Shown here: in pieces, positions 36,025 to 45,096 of the stretch | Layout of the letters: each line of letters opens with the position of its first letter | Position numbering within the stretch: the stretch's first letter is position 1 | Assembly: GCF_029989365.1 (NCBI RefSeq) | Contig: NZ_JAPRAQ010000011.1 | Span: 62,001 to 126,000, forward strand | DNA from: Bradyrhizobium sp. Arg816 | GTDB taxonomy: Bacteria; Pseudomonadota; Alphaproteobacteria; Rhizobiales; Xanthobacteraceae | Reading direction: 5' to 3' | DNA length: 64,000 nt | Position numbers and translations under genes: made by a program | The notes under the pieces: generated by a model | The model's input: the letters and a program-made list of their open reading frames with translations, nothing else | What the model was told of the DNA's origin: nothing | Database searches by the model: none

Positions 36025-39000
36025 CTACCACGCGTAGCGCACGACGCCCTTGCCGGCGTAGGAGCGGGTGACGTTCGAGAACTCGCCCTCGAAGGTCGCC
36101 GACGCAGACCAGCCGTTCATCCAGCTCATCTGCACCGCCGCGGTGGTCAGTGCGGAATCGCGCGCCTGCGCTGCACCGTTCACGACGAAGGCCGATCCCG
36201 GCAGGGTCTGGAACACCGCGCCGACGCTGCGGTCCGGATTGTAATCATGCGCCCAGGCGACGCGGCCGCGCAGGGTCATCAGGCCACCGGCCGCGGCGAA
36301 TGATTTGTCCGCGCGCAGTCCGAGCTCGGTGCGGGTGCTCGTCACGTCCTTGGCGGCATAGTTGAGCGCGAAGGTGTTGTTGCCGACCACCGCGAACTCC
36401 GAATAGTTCGGAAGGCTGAACATGGTGGCCTGTGCCGCCGCATAGGGCGTCAGGCCGATCCATTGCATCGCGTAGCGGTAACCGCCCTCGATCCGGCCCG
36501 AGAGGGCGTTGGCGTTGAACTGCGCCCGCAGCTGATCGACGCCGGCGGCCGTGACGATGCGGTTGGTCGTGACGTCCTGCCAGCCATAGGCCAGTGCCGC
36601 CGTGATATAGGCAGGTCCTGCCGTGTGACGAACGAAGGCGCCGGCCTGGAACAGGTCGGAGCGGCCCCAGCCGAGCCCGTTGACGTTGAAGCCGGTCGCA
36701 CCGCCGGCAAGCGCAAAGCCGGCGATCGTCGACGGCGAGAAGCGATAGTCGAGGCCGACGGCCGTGCCATAAACGCTGCTGCTGGTGTTGTTCGAGCCGA
36801 GGGCAGCGTTGCCGTCGGTGGTCTGCGAGCCGCCATAGCCGGCCGCCCACACATCCCAGCGCTGCTCGAAGGTTGCGGCCGGTGCCTTGCGGTAGATCGA
36901 GGCGAAGGCGTCGCGCGTGGTCTTGTCACGCGCGCCCTTGCCGGTCGCGGCATAGGCGCTCGCGCTCGGCTCGCCGGCATATGGCGTCGCACCCGATGTG
37001 CCGCTGCGTCCCGAGCCGAAGACGTCGGTCAGCAGGCTCATGAACAGGTTCATCGCATTGAACGTCGTCTGCCGCGCCCCCGTTGCGGATTCGCCCGAGG
37101 CCTGCGTCAGGCCCTTGGGGCCAAGGCCTGCGAATTCGGCTTGCAGGAAACCGTTGGTGTTGAAGAAATTCTGAAGCGTCGTGGCGACGTTCTGCTGGTT
37201 GATGTTGAGCGCGTATTTCGCGCCATAGTTCAGCGTGAAATCGAGAAACACTTCGTTTGACCCGACCGTCGTCGTGCCGACCAGGCCACCCGGCGCGGCA
37301 ACGCCGGCGAAATTACCGGTGGCGCTGCCGAAAAACTGCATGATCGAGTAGTGCTGCATTATCTTGCTGCCGGGATACAGCGCGACACCCACGGTCCCGT
37401 CCAGCGTGACGTTGCCGCTGACGAGCGCATGGCTCGTGCTGAATCCACTACCGGCCTGCACAACATAGACCGAGCCGGGCTGCAAGGTGAGATCGCCCTG
37501 GACCTGCATGCTTGAGCCCGGGCCGCCGTCGCCGGGCGCGTAGATACCGCCGTTGGCGATAAACGTGTTGCCGACGATGCCGGCGCCGAACAACGCACCG
37601 CCGGCATTCACGGTGGTCAGGCTCGATTGCGAGATGTCGCCATCAACCCGCAGGATGCCGCCATTCACCGTCGTGGTGCCGGTGTAGGTATTTGTGCCGG
37701 AGAGGATCAGCGTTCCGCTGCCGACCTTTTCCAACGAGCCGGGGCCGGCAGGACCGCAACTGCAGGGATCGTAGTCGCCAATGACGCCGCTGACCTCGGT
37801 CGAGCGGTTGTTGCCGCCAACGACGAGAGTGTTGCCGCCTCCGATGTAATAGAAGCCGCTGCCTTCGATCGAACCGGCCGTGATGCGGCCGTCGCTGTTC
37901 GGGCCGAGGCTAACCCCGAAATCGACAATGCCTGTGCCGGTGGTGATGAAGCGCGCGTTGCCGCCGGTGGAATGGTCGAAGAACTCGGTCTTGCCGCCGT
38001 CCTTGGTGATGATGGTGGCATTGCCGGCCGTGGTGAACGCGCCGAAATTGGTGCGGCCGTCGGCCTCGTTGATGATCGTCGCGTTGCCGGCGGTCGCGGT
38101 ATCGGATCCGGCGAGACTGCCAAAGACGGTACCGCCGAAATCCTTGTTCAGGACGGTCGCGGAAGCGGCCGTCGATTGTTCGGTGAATAGCGTGCCGCCG
38201 CCGTTCTGGTTGGTGATATTGGCCTTGCCCGCACTTGTCTGGGCAAGGAAGATCGTGGCACCGCCGGCATTGGTAATGGTGGCCTGGCCCGCGGTCACCG
38301 TTTCGATCCCGCCGATCGTGCCGAAAAGTGTCTGGCCGCCGGCGTTCAAGATCGACGTGATGCCGGAGGTATCGGCGTTGACGATGTTGAATGTGCCCTC
38401 GTTGGTGACGGCACCGATGATGCTGGCGGTGTGGGTCGCGTCGCCAAGCTGCAATGAGCCGCAGTTGCAGATGAAAGTATCGCCGGTATAGGTATTGGCG
38501 CCGAGCAACGCCAGGATACCAGGACCCTGAACGTTGATCCCGCCGCTCCCGACGATGCGCGAGGCGATCACAGCCGACGGATCCACCGTGCCCGAGACGT
38601 TGTTGGTGATGAACGTGGTGCCGCTCGTGGCCAGCCGGAGGTCGCCGCCCTGAATGGTGTAGACCGAATTGTCGCCGGTGACATCGAAGCCCACAAGGCT
38701 GGTGAGCTGGACGCCGCCGGGGGTAACCGTCACCGTGCCGGCCGTTGCCGGCGTCGAGACTCCCGAGTAACCGAATATCGTGCCGGCTGACGAAGGATCG
38801 TAGGCGCTGCTGACCGAACCGAAGACGTTCGTCCAGTTCGTCGTGGTGGTGTCCCACACCCCGCCGCCGCCGTTGACGGCGCCGTTCGGCGTGGTCTGTG
38901 AGCCGTTGAAGACCTGCTGCGCTCCGGCGGGGCTCGTCGCGGCGGCTGCCCCCAAGGCGAGGCTCATCCAGAATGCCGCGCGAATTGCCGCGGCACTCCG

Positions 39001-39042
39001 GCGCGAGTAACCCCGCCCCATCGATGGCAACCCAGCCCCCAC
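36025..39042 (-). CDS. autotransporter (type V secretion) with beta-barrel domain
   Basis: 1005 residues, GTG start supported by GAGGGA five bases upstream. An extended signal peptide ends near SPAGAQQV. The passenger (about 45-700) is a predicted beta-helix built of repeated G/N/T-rich units such as AGNATIIN and of autotransporter-associated repeats (GSGTLILSGTNTYTGTTTV, GILRVDGD). The C-terminal ~270 residues are the outer-membrane barrel (VWAAGYGGSQTTDGN to the end), finishing with the aromatic residue W as usual for BAM substrates. It is a surface or secreted protein, possibly adhesive; no protease or lipase motif is evident in the passenger. Confidence 0.92.
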   Translation of the reverse strand: MGAGLPSMGRGYSRRSAAAIRAAFWMSLALGAAAATSPAGAQQVFNGSQTTPNGAVNGGGGVWDTTTTNWTNVFGSVSSAYDPSSAGTIFGYSGVSTPATAGTVTVTPGGVQLTSLVGFDVTGDNSVYTIQGGDLRLATSGTTFITNNVSGTVDPSAVIASRIVGSGGINVQGPGILALLGANTYTGDTFICNCGSLQLGDATHTASIIGAVTNEGTFNIVNADTSGITSILNAGGQTLFGTIGGIETVTAGQATITNAGGATIFLAQTSAGKANITNQNGGGTLFTEQSTAASATVLNKDFGGTVFGSLAGSDTATAGNATIINEADGRTNFGAFTTAGNATIITKDGGKTEFFDHSTGGNARFITTGTGIVDFGVSLGPNSDGRITAGSIEGSGFYYIGGGNTLVVGGNNRSTEVSGVIGDYDPCSCGPAGPGSLEKVGSGTLILSGTNTYTGTTTVNGGILRVDGDISQSSLTTVNAGGALFGAGIVGNTFIANGGIYAPGDGGPGSSMQVQGDLTLQPGSVYVVQAGSGFSTSHALVSGNVTLDGTVGVALYPGSKIMQHYSIMQFFGSATGNFAGVAAPGGLVGTTTVGSNEVFLDFTLNYGAKYALNINQQNVATTLQNFFNTNGFLQAEFAGLGPKGLTQASGESATGARQTTFNAMNLFMSLLTDVFGSGRSGTSGATPYAGEPSASAYAATGKGARDKTTRDAFASIYRKAPAATFEQRWDVWAAGYGGSQTTDGNAALGSNNTSSSVYGTAVGLDYRFSPSTIAGFALAGGATGFNVNGLGWGRSDLFQAGAFVRHTAGPAYITAALAYGWQDVTTNRIVTAAGVDQLRAQFNANALSGRIEGGYRYAMQWIGLTPYAAAQATMFSLPNYSEFAVVGNNTFALNYAAKDVTSTRTELGLRADKSFAAAGGLMTLRGRVAWAHDYNPDRSVGAVFQTLPGSAFVVNGAAQARDSALTTAAVQMSWMNGWSASATFEGEFSNVTRSYAGKGVVRYAW

Positions 39043-39348
39043 GCTATTCCCTCACCCGCGGCGCTCCCAGCGGCGCCGCTAGGAACTTAGGCCATGAGGC
39101 TGGCCGGCAGAACTACGGTTCCTCGAGAATCAGCCAACGGGACCGCAACTTAGGCAGATTCAACAACTCATGTTGCAACCGAGCCACGGTTTTTGCCGGG
39201 CTCAATTCCTACCCCGCGCATGCGTCCATGCGTCAGAATGTCCGTTCCATGTACAACTGTTCACATCTTGGCTGATCATCCGGGGCCGCGCCGTGCCCCC
39301 GTTCCTCGGCGCATTCGCATGAATGGCAAGCACGCCGTCCGCAACGGC
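39043..39348. other. gene-free interval upstream of the autotransporter
   Basis: About 300 bases between the amidase stop and the autotransporter start, both on the minus strand. A small hairpin CAACA-ACTCA-TGTTG lies near 39160-39175. No coding frame or clear promoter is supported. Confidence 0.4.
39048..39053 (-). promoter_or_regulatory. Shine-Dalgarno supporting a GTG start
   Basis: GAGGGA on the minus strand five bases before GTG at 39042. It favours that codon over the in-frame ATG at 39021. Confidence 0.45.
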
Positions 39349-40389
39349 TCAGTAATTGCTCGCCGCCGAGCCATTCGGGATGCCGTCGATCGGACATTCC
39401 TCCGTCCCCGGCGTGGAGCGGGTCATCGCCTCGACCATGTCCCGCGTCCCTTCCGGATCGGCGATCCAGTTCTTGTAGAAATCATAGGGGCACGCCGCGA
39501 CGCCGCGCGGGCTTTCGCCGGAATTGATCATGCCGGTGTAGCCCCGGTGGACCAGCTTGTAGAGATGGTTCTGCGACTGGCCGTTGCGGCGCGCATCGCG
39601 GATCAGATGTTTCGACAGTTGGGCATATTGGATGCCGTAGTCCTCCTCGCCGCACTCGCCGAGCGTGCGGCCGTCGAAGCCGATGATCGCGGAGTGACCG
39701 AAGTAGGAATAGACGCCGTCGAAGCCGGCGGCGTTGGCGACGGCAACATAGACATTGTTGGCCCACGCCATCGCCTTGGAGATCATGACCTGCTGCTCCT
39801 TGGCCGGATACATGTAGCCCTGGCAACGCACGATCAATTCGGCGCCCTTCATGGCGCAGTCGCGCCAGATCTCCGGAAAGTTGCCGTCGTCGCAGATGAT
39901 CAGGCTGACCTTCATCCCTTTCGGGCCGTCGGAGACATAGGTGCAATTGCCGGGATACCAGCCCTCGATCGGCACCCACGGCATGATCTTGCGGTACTTC
40001 TGCACGATCTCACCCTTGTCGTTCATCAGGATCAGGGTGTTGTAGGGCGCCTTGTGCGGATGCTCCTCGTGGCGTTCACCGGTCAGCGAGAACACGCCCC
40101 AGACTTTCGCCTTGCGGCAGGCCTCCGCGAAGATCGCGGTCTCTTCACCGGGCACCGCGGAGGCGGTCTCGTACATCTCCTTGGAGTCGTACATGATGCC
40201 CTGGGTCGAGTATTCCGGGAAGATCACGAGGTCCATGCCGGGCAGACCCGCCTTCATGCCCACCAGCATGTCGGCGATCTTGCGGGCGTTGTCGAGCACC
40301 TCGGCCTTGGTGTGCAGGCGGGGCATCTTGTAGTTCACCACTGCAACACCGACGGTGTCGTTGCTGCTTGAAATGTCACCGTGAAGCAT
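39349..40389 (-). CDS. amiE: aliphatic amidase
   Basis: 346 residues, nitrilase superfamily, EC 3.5.1.4 by family. The catalytic residues fall exactly at the Pseudomonas AmiE numbers: E59 (VIFPEYS), K134 (QKYRKIMPW) and C166 (LIICDDGNF). This fixes the start and length. It hydrolyses short aliphatic amides to acid and ammonia in the cytoplasm. AGGAG precedes the ATG. It is the last gene of the urt/formamidase operon, 55 bases after the FmdB-like gene. A formamidase-type paralogue (AmiF) is the main alternative. Confidence 0.93.
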   Translation of the reverse strand: MLHGDISSSNDTVGVAVVNYKMPRLHTKAEVLDNARKIADMLVGMKAGLPGMDLVIFPEYSTQGIMYDSKEMYETASAVPGEETAIFAEACRKAKVWGVFSLTGERHEEHPHKAPYNTLILMNDKGEIVQKYRKIMPWVPIEGWYPGNCTYVSDGPKGMKVSLIICDDGNFPEIWRDCAMKGAELIVRCQGYMYPAKEQQVMISKAMAWANNVYVAVANAAGFDGVYSYFGHSAIIGFDGRTLGECGEEDYGIQYAQLSKHLIRDARRNGQSQNHLYKLVHRGYTGMINSGESPRGVAACPYDFYKNWIADPEGTRDMVEAMTRSTPGTEECPIDGIPNGSAASNY

Positions 40390-40444
40390 TTTGAGCGCTC
40401 CTGTCTTTTATTTGTTTGGGGTTGCCGTCGATCGAGCGACCGAG

Positions 40445-40822
40445 TTAGTGGCTGATCATCCAGGGGCGCGCGGTCGGAAAGCCCTTGGCGCCGCTCCTGC
40501 TCTTGGTCATCAGCCGCGCGGGCTTTGTCTTGTCCGTCGAGCTCTTGTCCTTCACGGTCTTGCCCGACGAACAGCAGCCGCAGCCGGGGCCATGCGAGGC
40601 CTTGTATTGCGCGAGCGTCTGCGGCGCATGCGTGCTGCGCTCGTTGACGGCGTGAGCCTTGCGCTTCTCCGCCGGCATGCAGAAGAAATTCGGCGCAGTC
40701 AGGATCACCCGCGGCGCCATGGTCTCGCAGTGCGGACAGCTTTGCGGATCGTCGCATTCCGCCATCGGGCGCAGGTCCTTGAACGGCCCGCAATCGTCAC
40801 AGAGATATTCATAGACCGGCAT
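40445..40822 (-). CDS. FmdB-type zinc-ribbon protein
   Basis: 125 residues. The N-terminal zinc ribbon has CDDC and CPHC pairs (MPVYEYLCDDCG, SCPHCETM), the FmdB/CxxC_CxxC_SSSS family pattern. The tail is basic and low in structure, with a GPGCGCCSSGK stretch. FmdB of methylotrophs was proposed to regulate formamidase, but its biochemical role is unsettled. Position between formamidase and amidase supports a role in amide metabolism. Confidence 0.88.
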   Translation of the reverse strand: MPVYEYLCDDCGPFKDLRPMAECDDPQSCPHCETMAPRVILTAPNFFCMPAEKRKAHAVNERSTHAPQTLAQYKASHGPGCGCCSSGKTVKDKSSTDKTKPARLMTKSRSGAKGFPTARPWMISH

Positions 40823-40915
40823 CGCATCATCCCTACGCTGTTGCCTGTGAGAGAATTCCGCGGCGGATGCGGGGCGGCAAAGTCGCGCCGTCCCGCATCC
40901 TGTCGCGCAGGGAGA

Positions 40916-42145
40916 CTATTTGTCCGGCGAGATCGGCATCTGGATATCGCCGGTGATGTGCTTGATGGGTCCTGCCGCCGAGGGCATCACGTCGAAGTCG
41001 AAGATCTCGGTCGGCAGCCATAGCGTGGCGCAGGCATTGGGCACGTCGACCACGCCGGAGATGTGGCCCTGGCACGGCGCGGTGCCGAGGATCGAATAGG
41101 CCTGGGCGCCGGAGTAGCCGAACTTCTTCAGATACTCGATCGCGTTGAGGCAGGCCTGGCGATAGGCGATGTGGACGTCGAGATAGTGCTGCTTGCCGGC
41201 CTCATCGACCGAGATGCCCTCGAAGATCAGATAGTCCTTGTAGTTCGGCGTGATTGGCGACGGCTTGAAGATCGGATTCTTGATGCCGTATTTCGCCATG
41301 CCATCCTTGATCACTTCGACCTTCAGATGCAACCAGCCGGCCATCTCGATGGCGCCGCAGAAGGTGATCTCGCCATCGCCCTGGCTGAAGTGCAGGTCGC
41401 CCATCGAGAGACCGGCGCCGGGCACGTAGACCGGGAAGTAGATCTTCGAGCCGCGCGAGAGATCCTTGATGTCGCAATTGCCGCCATGCTCGCGCGGCGG
41501 CACGGTGCGCGCACCCTCGGCACCGATCTTGTCCTTGACGTCGCCCTTGGCGCGGCCGCCATGAGCGGTCGCCGCGAACGGCGGATTGGCAAGACCAGGC
41601 ACGCGGGTCGGGTTGGTCGCGATCAGCTCGGCCTCGCGCTTGTTCCAGGTTTCCAGCATCTTCGGATCGGGCAGGCAGCCAATCAGGCCAGGATGGATCA
41701 GGCCGGCGAAGTTGACGCCGGGCACGTGACGCGACGAAGTGTAGAGACCCTTGATGTCCCAGATCGACTTCTGCGCCAGCGGGAAATGGTCGGTGAGGAA
41801 GCCGCCGCCGTTCTGCTTGGAGAAGAAGCCGTTGAAGCCCCAGAGGCTCTCCTTCATCGGGCCGACGTCGAGCAGGTCGACGACGAGGAGGTCGCCGGGC
41901 TCGGCGCCCTTGACGCCGATCGGACCGGACAGGAAGTGCACGATCGACAGGTCGATGTCGCGCACGTCGTCGGCGGAATCGTTGTTCTTGATGAAGCCGC
42001 CGGTCCAGTCATAGGTCTCGATGATGAAGTCGTCGCCGGGATTGACCCAGGCCACGATCGGGATGTCGGGGTGCCAGCGGTTATGCACCATGTCATTTTC
42101 GTAAGCCGATTTGGTGAGATCGACCTTGATCAGTGTCTCTGGCAT
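40916..42145 (-). CDS. fmdA: formamidase (acetamidase/formamidase family)
   Basis: 409 residues starting MPETLIKVDLTKSA; the upstream frame is rejected. FmdA/AmdA family, unrelated to AmiE: characteristic segments include DYLIFEGISVDEAG, HGGNCDIKDLSRGSKIYFPVYVPGA (positions about 215-240, split across the text) and a C-terminal domain ending MPISPDK. It releases ammonia and formate from formamide. It follows urtE by 28 bases in the same transcript, so transporter and hydrolase are expressed together. Confidence 0.92.
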   Translation of the reverse strand: MPETLIKVDLTKSAYENDMVHNRWHPDIPIVAWVNPGDDFIIETYDWTGGFIKNNDSADDVRDIDLSIVHFLSGPIGVKGAEPGDLLVVDLLDVGPMKESLWGFNGFFSKQNGGGFLTDHFPLAQKSIWDIKGLYTSSRHVPGVNFAGLIHPGLIGCLPDPKMLETWNKREAELIATNPTRVPGLANPPFAATAHGGRAKGDVKDKIGAEGARTVPPREHGGNCDIKDLSRGSKIYFPVYVPGAGLSMGDLHFSQGDGEITFCGAIEMAGWLHLKVEVIKDGMAKYGIKNPIFKPSPITPNYKDYLIFEGISVDEAGKQHYLDVHIAYRQACLNAIEYLKKFGYSGAQAYSILGTAPCQGHISGVVDVPNACATLWLPTEIFDFDVMPSAAGPIKHITGDIQMPISPDK

Positions 42146-42173
42146 CGAGATGCTCCCCTTTTTACACGGTTGG

Positions 42174-42863
42174 TTAGACGGACAGATATTTCGAGACCTG
42201 CGCGGCATCGACGGCGTCGCGCGGATCGTCGCGGACGATCTCGCCGTTCTCGATCACCAGCACGCGGTCGGCGATGTCGAGCGCGAAGCTCAGGACCTGC
42301 TCCGACACCACGATCGAGAGCCCCTTTTCGTCGCGGATGCGCTTCAGTGTGCGCGCCATGTCCTTGATGATCGACGGCTGGATGCCTTCGGTCGGCTCAT
42401 CCAGCAGCAACACTTTCGGCTTGGTCGCGAGCGCACGCGCGATCGCAAGCTGCTGCTGCTGACCGCCGGAGAGATTGCCGCCGCGACGGCCCTTCATCTC
42501 CAGCAGCACCGGAAACAATTCGTAGATGTCGGCCGGAACCTCGGTCCCGCCGGAGACGACGAGGCCGGTCTCGATGTTCTCCTTCACCGTCATGGTCGAG
42601 AAGATCATGCGGCCCTGCGGCACATAGGCGAGGCCCTTGGCGACGCGCTCGTAGCTCGGCAGGCCGCCGAGCTCGGCACCGTCCATCGTCACCGAGCCGC
42701 TCTTGGCGGGAAGGATGCCCATCAGCGACTTCATCAGCGTGGTCTTGCCCATGCCGTTGCGGCCCATGATCGCAACGATCTCGTTGGGCGCGACCTTGAC
42801 GTTGAGCCCGTGCAGCACCTCGCTCTGGCCGTAGGCGACGTGAAGATCGGAAATTGCCAGCAT
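42174..42863 (-). CDS. urtE: urea/short-chain amide ABC transporter, ATP-binding subunit UrtE
   Basis: 229 residues, LivF-type ATPase. Walker A GRNGMGKTTLM (around 38), signature NLSGGQQQQLAIARAL and Walker B KVLLLDEPTEGIQPS; the EGIQPSI ending is typical of UrtE. It works as the second ATPase with UrtD. The gene is separated from urtD by 252 bases containing a repeat, which is unusual inside the operon. Confidence 0.92.
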   Translation of the reverse strand: MLAISDLHVAYGQSEVLHGLNVKVAPNEIVAIMGRNGMGKTTLMKSLMGILPAKSGSVTMDGAELGGLPSYERVAKGLAYVPQGRMIFSTMTVKENIETGLVVSGGTEVPADIYELFPVLLEMKGRRGGNLSGGQQQQLAIARALATKPKVLLLDEPTEGIQPSIIKDMARTLKRIRDEKGLSIVVSEQVLSFALDIADRVLVIENGEIVRDDPRDAVDAAQVSKYLSV

Positions 42864-42916
42864 GATCGCTTCCTAAATCCGTGTGAATTCTGGTGAGGCC
42901 GCTCTGCCGTGAACTT

Positions 42917-43068
42917 TCTTCCTTCTCCCCTTGTGGGAGAAGGTGGCGCGGGCGAAGCCCGCGACGGATGAGGGGTCTGCATCCGCGGATACGAGAGGCA
43001 GCTTGACTCGCGGAGAGATACCCCTCACCCGGATCGCTCGCGCGATCCGACCTCTCCCACAAGGGGAG
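42917..43068. repeat. dispersed repeat, family D-like copy 3, inside the urt operon
   Basis: TTCTCCCCTTGTGGGAGAAG at the left and CCTCTCCCACAAGGGGAGAGG-type sequence at the right form inverted ends; inner gatgaggggtctgc opposed to gatacccctcaccc. It lies between urtD and urtE. Confidence 0.8.
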
Positions 43069-43115
43069 AGGTGGACCGTCATTTCCGCAGCAGACTCGCT
43101 CGACTTCATCATGTC

Positions 43116-43871
43116 TCAATGGCCCAGATAGACTTCGACGACCTTGGGGTCGTTCTTCACCTTCTCCATGGTGCCCTCCGAGAGGATCTGGCCCTGGTGA
43201 AGCACGGTGACCTTGTGCGCGATGTCCTCGACGAATTTCATGTCGTGCTCGATCACCAGAACCGAACGGTTCTTGATGATGCGGTTGAGCAGCTCGGCGG
43301 TCTTGGCGCGCTCGGACACGCTCATGCCCGCGACGGGCTCATCCAGCATCAGCAGATCGGGATCCTGGATCAGCAGCATGCCGATCTCGAGCCACTGCTT
43401 CTGGCCGTGGCTGAGCAGATCGGCGTTCACGTTGAGCCGATCCTTCAGGAAGATCATCTCGGCGACTTCGTGCACCCGGTCGCGCACGGCGGCGTCGCGG
43501 GTGAAGGTCAGCGCGCCGAACACCGAACGGCCGCGCGGATAGGAGATCTCCAGATTCTCGAACACCGTGAGGTCGTCGTAGATCGACGGGTTCTGGAACT
43601 TGCGGCCGACGCCGGTCTTGACGATCTCGTTCTCGCGCATCCGCGTCAGCTCCTTGCCACGAAACTGGATCGAGCCCGACGTCGCTTTGGTCTTGCCGCA
43701 GATCAGGTCGAGCACGGTGGTCTTGCCGGCGCCGTTGGGACCTATGATGACGCGGATCTCGTTCTCGTCGACGTAGAACGAGAGATCGTTGACCGCCTTG
43801 AACCCGTCGAACGACACGGTCAGTGCCTCGACGGCGAGCAGGAATTCCTTGGGCTGGTGACCGACGAGCAT
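43116..43871 (-). CDS. urtD: urea/short-chain amide ABC transporter, ATP-binding subunit UrtD
   Basis: 251 residues, LivG-type ATPase. Walker A GPNGAGKTTVLD (around 41), the UrtD-type signature LLSHGQKQWLEIGMLL and Walker B LLMLDEPVAGMS. The 5' region is duplicated: a 16-codon mini-frame (43875-43925) begins with the same five codons' worth of residues MLVGH and ends three bases before this ATG. It probably arose by tandem duplication and may couple translation from urtC. Confidence 0.93.
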   Translation of the reverse strand: MLVGHQPKEFLLAVEALTVSFDGFKAVNDLSFYVDENEIRVIIGPNGAGKTTVLDLICGKTKATSGSIQFRGKELTRMRENEIVKTGVGRKFQNPSIYDDLTVFENLEISYPRGRSVFGALTFTRDAAVRDRVHEVAEMIFLKDRLNVNADLLSHGQKQWLEIGMLLIQDPDLLMLDEPVAGMSVSERAKTAELLNRIIKNRSVLVIEHDMKFVEDIAHKVTVLHQGQILSEGTMEKVKNDPKVVEVYLGH

Positions 43872-43874
43872 AAT

Positions 43875-43925
43875 CTATCTCCTCACTGCCAGCGTGGCAT
43901 CGGCATCGTGGTGACCTACGAGCAT
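43875..43925 (-). CDS. leader-like mini-ORF before urtD (duplicated start)
   Basis: ATG at 43925 with AGGAG upstream, sixteen codons (MLVGHHDADATLAVRR), TAG three bases before the urtD ATG. The segment 43912-43940 is a near copy of 43858-43887, which holds the true urtD start and ribosome site. It could be translated and help re-initiation at urtD, or be a silent scar. Confidence 0.4.
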   Translation of the reverse strand: MLVGHHDADATLAVRR

Positions 43926-43935
43926 GATGATCTCC

Positions 43936-45078
43936 TCACTCGGCCGGGGCGCCGTCGGCGACCGAGCTGTCGGTCCACCCGTCGGGTTTCGGTTTGCGCG
44001 ATGAGATCAGGCGATCGATGCGTGGCTGCACATAGTCGCCCCAGATCCCGGCAAGACCGTTCGGGAAGGCCAACACCACGGCGATGAACAACCCGCCGAG
44101 GCCAAACAGCCACAATTCGGGAAAGGTTTCCGACAGGCTGGTCTTGGCGAAGTTGACCAGCAGCGTGCCGTAGACCGCGCCGAGGATCGAGAGCCGGCCG
44201 CCGACCGCGGTGTAGATCACCATCTCGATCGAGGGCACGATGCCGACGAAGGACGGCGACATGAAGCCCACGTTGAGCGCGAACATGGCGCCGCCGATCG
44301 CAGCGAACATTGCGGCGATGCAGAAGGCGAAGATCTTGAAGTTCGCGACGCTGTAGCCGGAGAAGCGGACCCGGTCCTCCTTCTCCCGCATCGCGACCAG
44401 GATGCGCCCGAGCTTGGAGTGCCGGACGAACTGCGCGATCATGATGCAGGCGAACAGCAGTCCGACTTCGAAGAAGTACAGCACGATCTTGGCGTGGTCG
44501 GGCCGGATGTCCCAGCCCTTCAAGGTCCGCAGGTCGGTCATGCCGTTGATGCCGCCGGTGTAGCCCTGCTGTCCCACGATCAGGATGGTGAGGATGGCCG
44601 CGACCGCCTGGGTGATGATGGCGAAGTAGGTGCCGCCGACCCGGCGCTTGAACATCGCGGTGCCGATGATGAGAGCGAAGATGCCGGGCACGAGAATGAT
44701 GGCGGCGATCGTGAAGGTGAGGCTGCTGAATGGCTTCCAGAACAGCGGCAGCGCGGTGATCTGATTCCAGTCCATGAAATCAGGGATACCCGGCGTCGAC
44801 TGGATCTTGGTGTTCTCCACGCTCGAGGCCTCGAGCTTGAGGAACATCGCCATGCAGTAGCCGCCGAGCCCGAAGAACACGCCCTGGCCGAGGCTGAGAA
44901 TGCCGCCATAGCCCCAGCAGATCACCAGCCCCAGCGCGACGAAGGCATAGGTCAGGTATTTCGCGACCAGATTGAGCCTGAAGACATCGAGTGTGAGCGG
45001 CAGGACCACCACCAGGAAGACCGCGAGCACCAGAATTCCGAAGAACTCCGATCGGTTGAAGAAGCGATTGTCGGTCAT
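43936..45078 (-). CDS. urtC: urea/short-chain amide ABC transporter, permease UrtC
   Basis: 380 residues, LivM-type permease with about ten membrane segments. The typical C-terminal EAA-like region is at VGFMSPSFVGIVPSIEMVIYTAVGG, followed by GTLLVNFAKTSLSETFPELW, both hallmark of UrtC. The N-terminus begins MTDNRFFNRSEFFG and leads into the first membrane helix. It pairs with UrtB to form the channel. The gap to urtB is 18 bases. Confidence 0.93.
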   Translation of the reverse strand: MTDNRFFNRSEFFGILVLAVFLVVVLPLTLDVFRLNLVAKYLTYAFVALGLVICWGYGGILSLGQGVFFGLGGYCMAMFLKLEASSVENTKIQSTPGIPDFMDWNQITALPLFWKPFSSLTFTIAAIILVPGIFALIIGTAMFKRRVGGTYFAIITQAVAAILTILIVGQQGYTGGINGMTDLRTLKGWDIRPDHAKIVLYFFEVGLLFACIMIAQFVRHSKLGRILVAMREKEDRVRFSGYSVANFKIFAFCIAAMFAAIGGAMFALNVGFMSPSFVGIVPSIEMVIYTAVGGRLSILGAVYGTLLVNFAKTSLSETFPELWLFGLGGLFIAVVLAFPNGLAGIWGDYVQPRIDRLISSRKPKPDGWTDSSVADGAPAE

Positions 45079-45096
45079 TGCATCAGCCCCAGTTTC

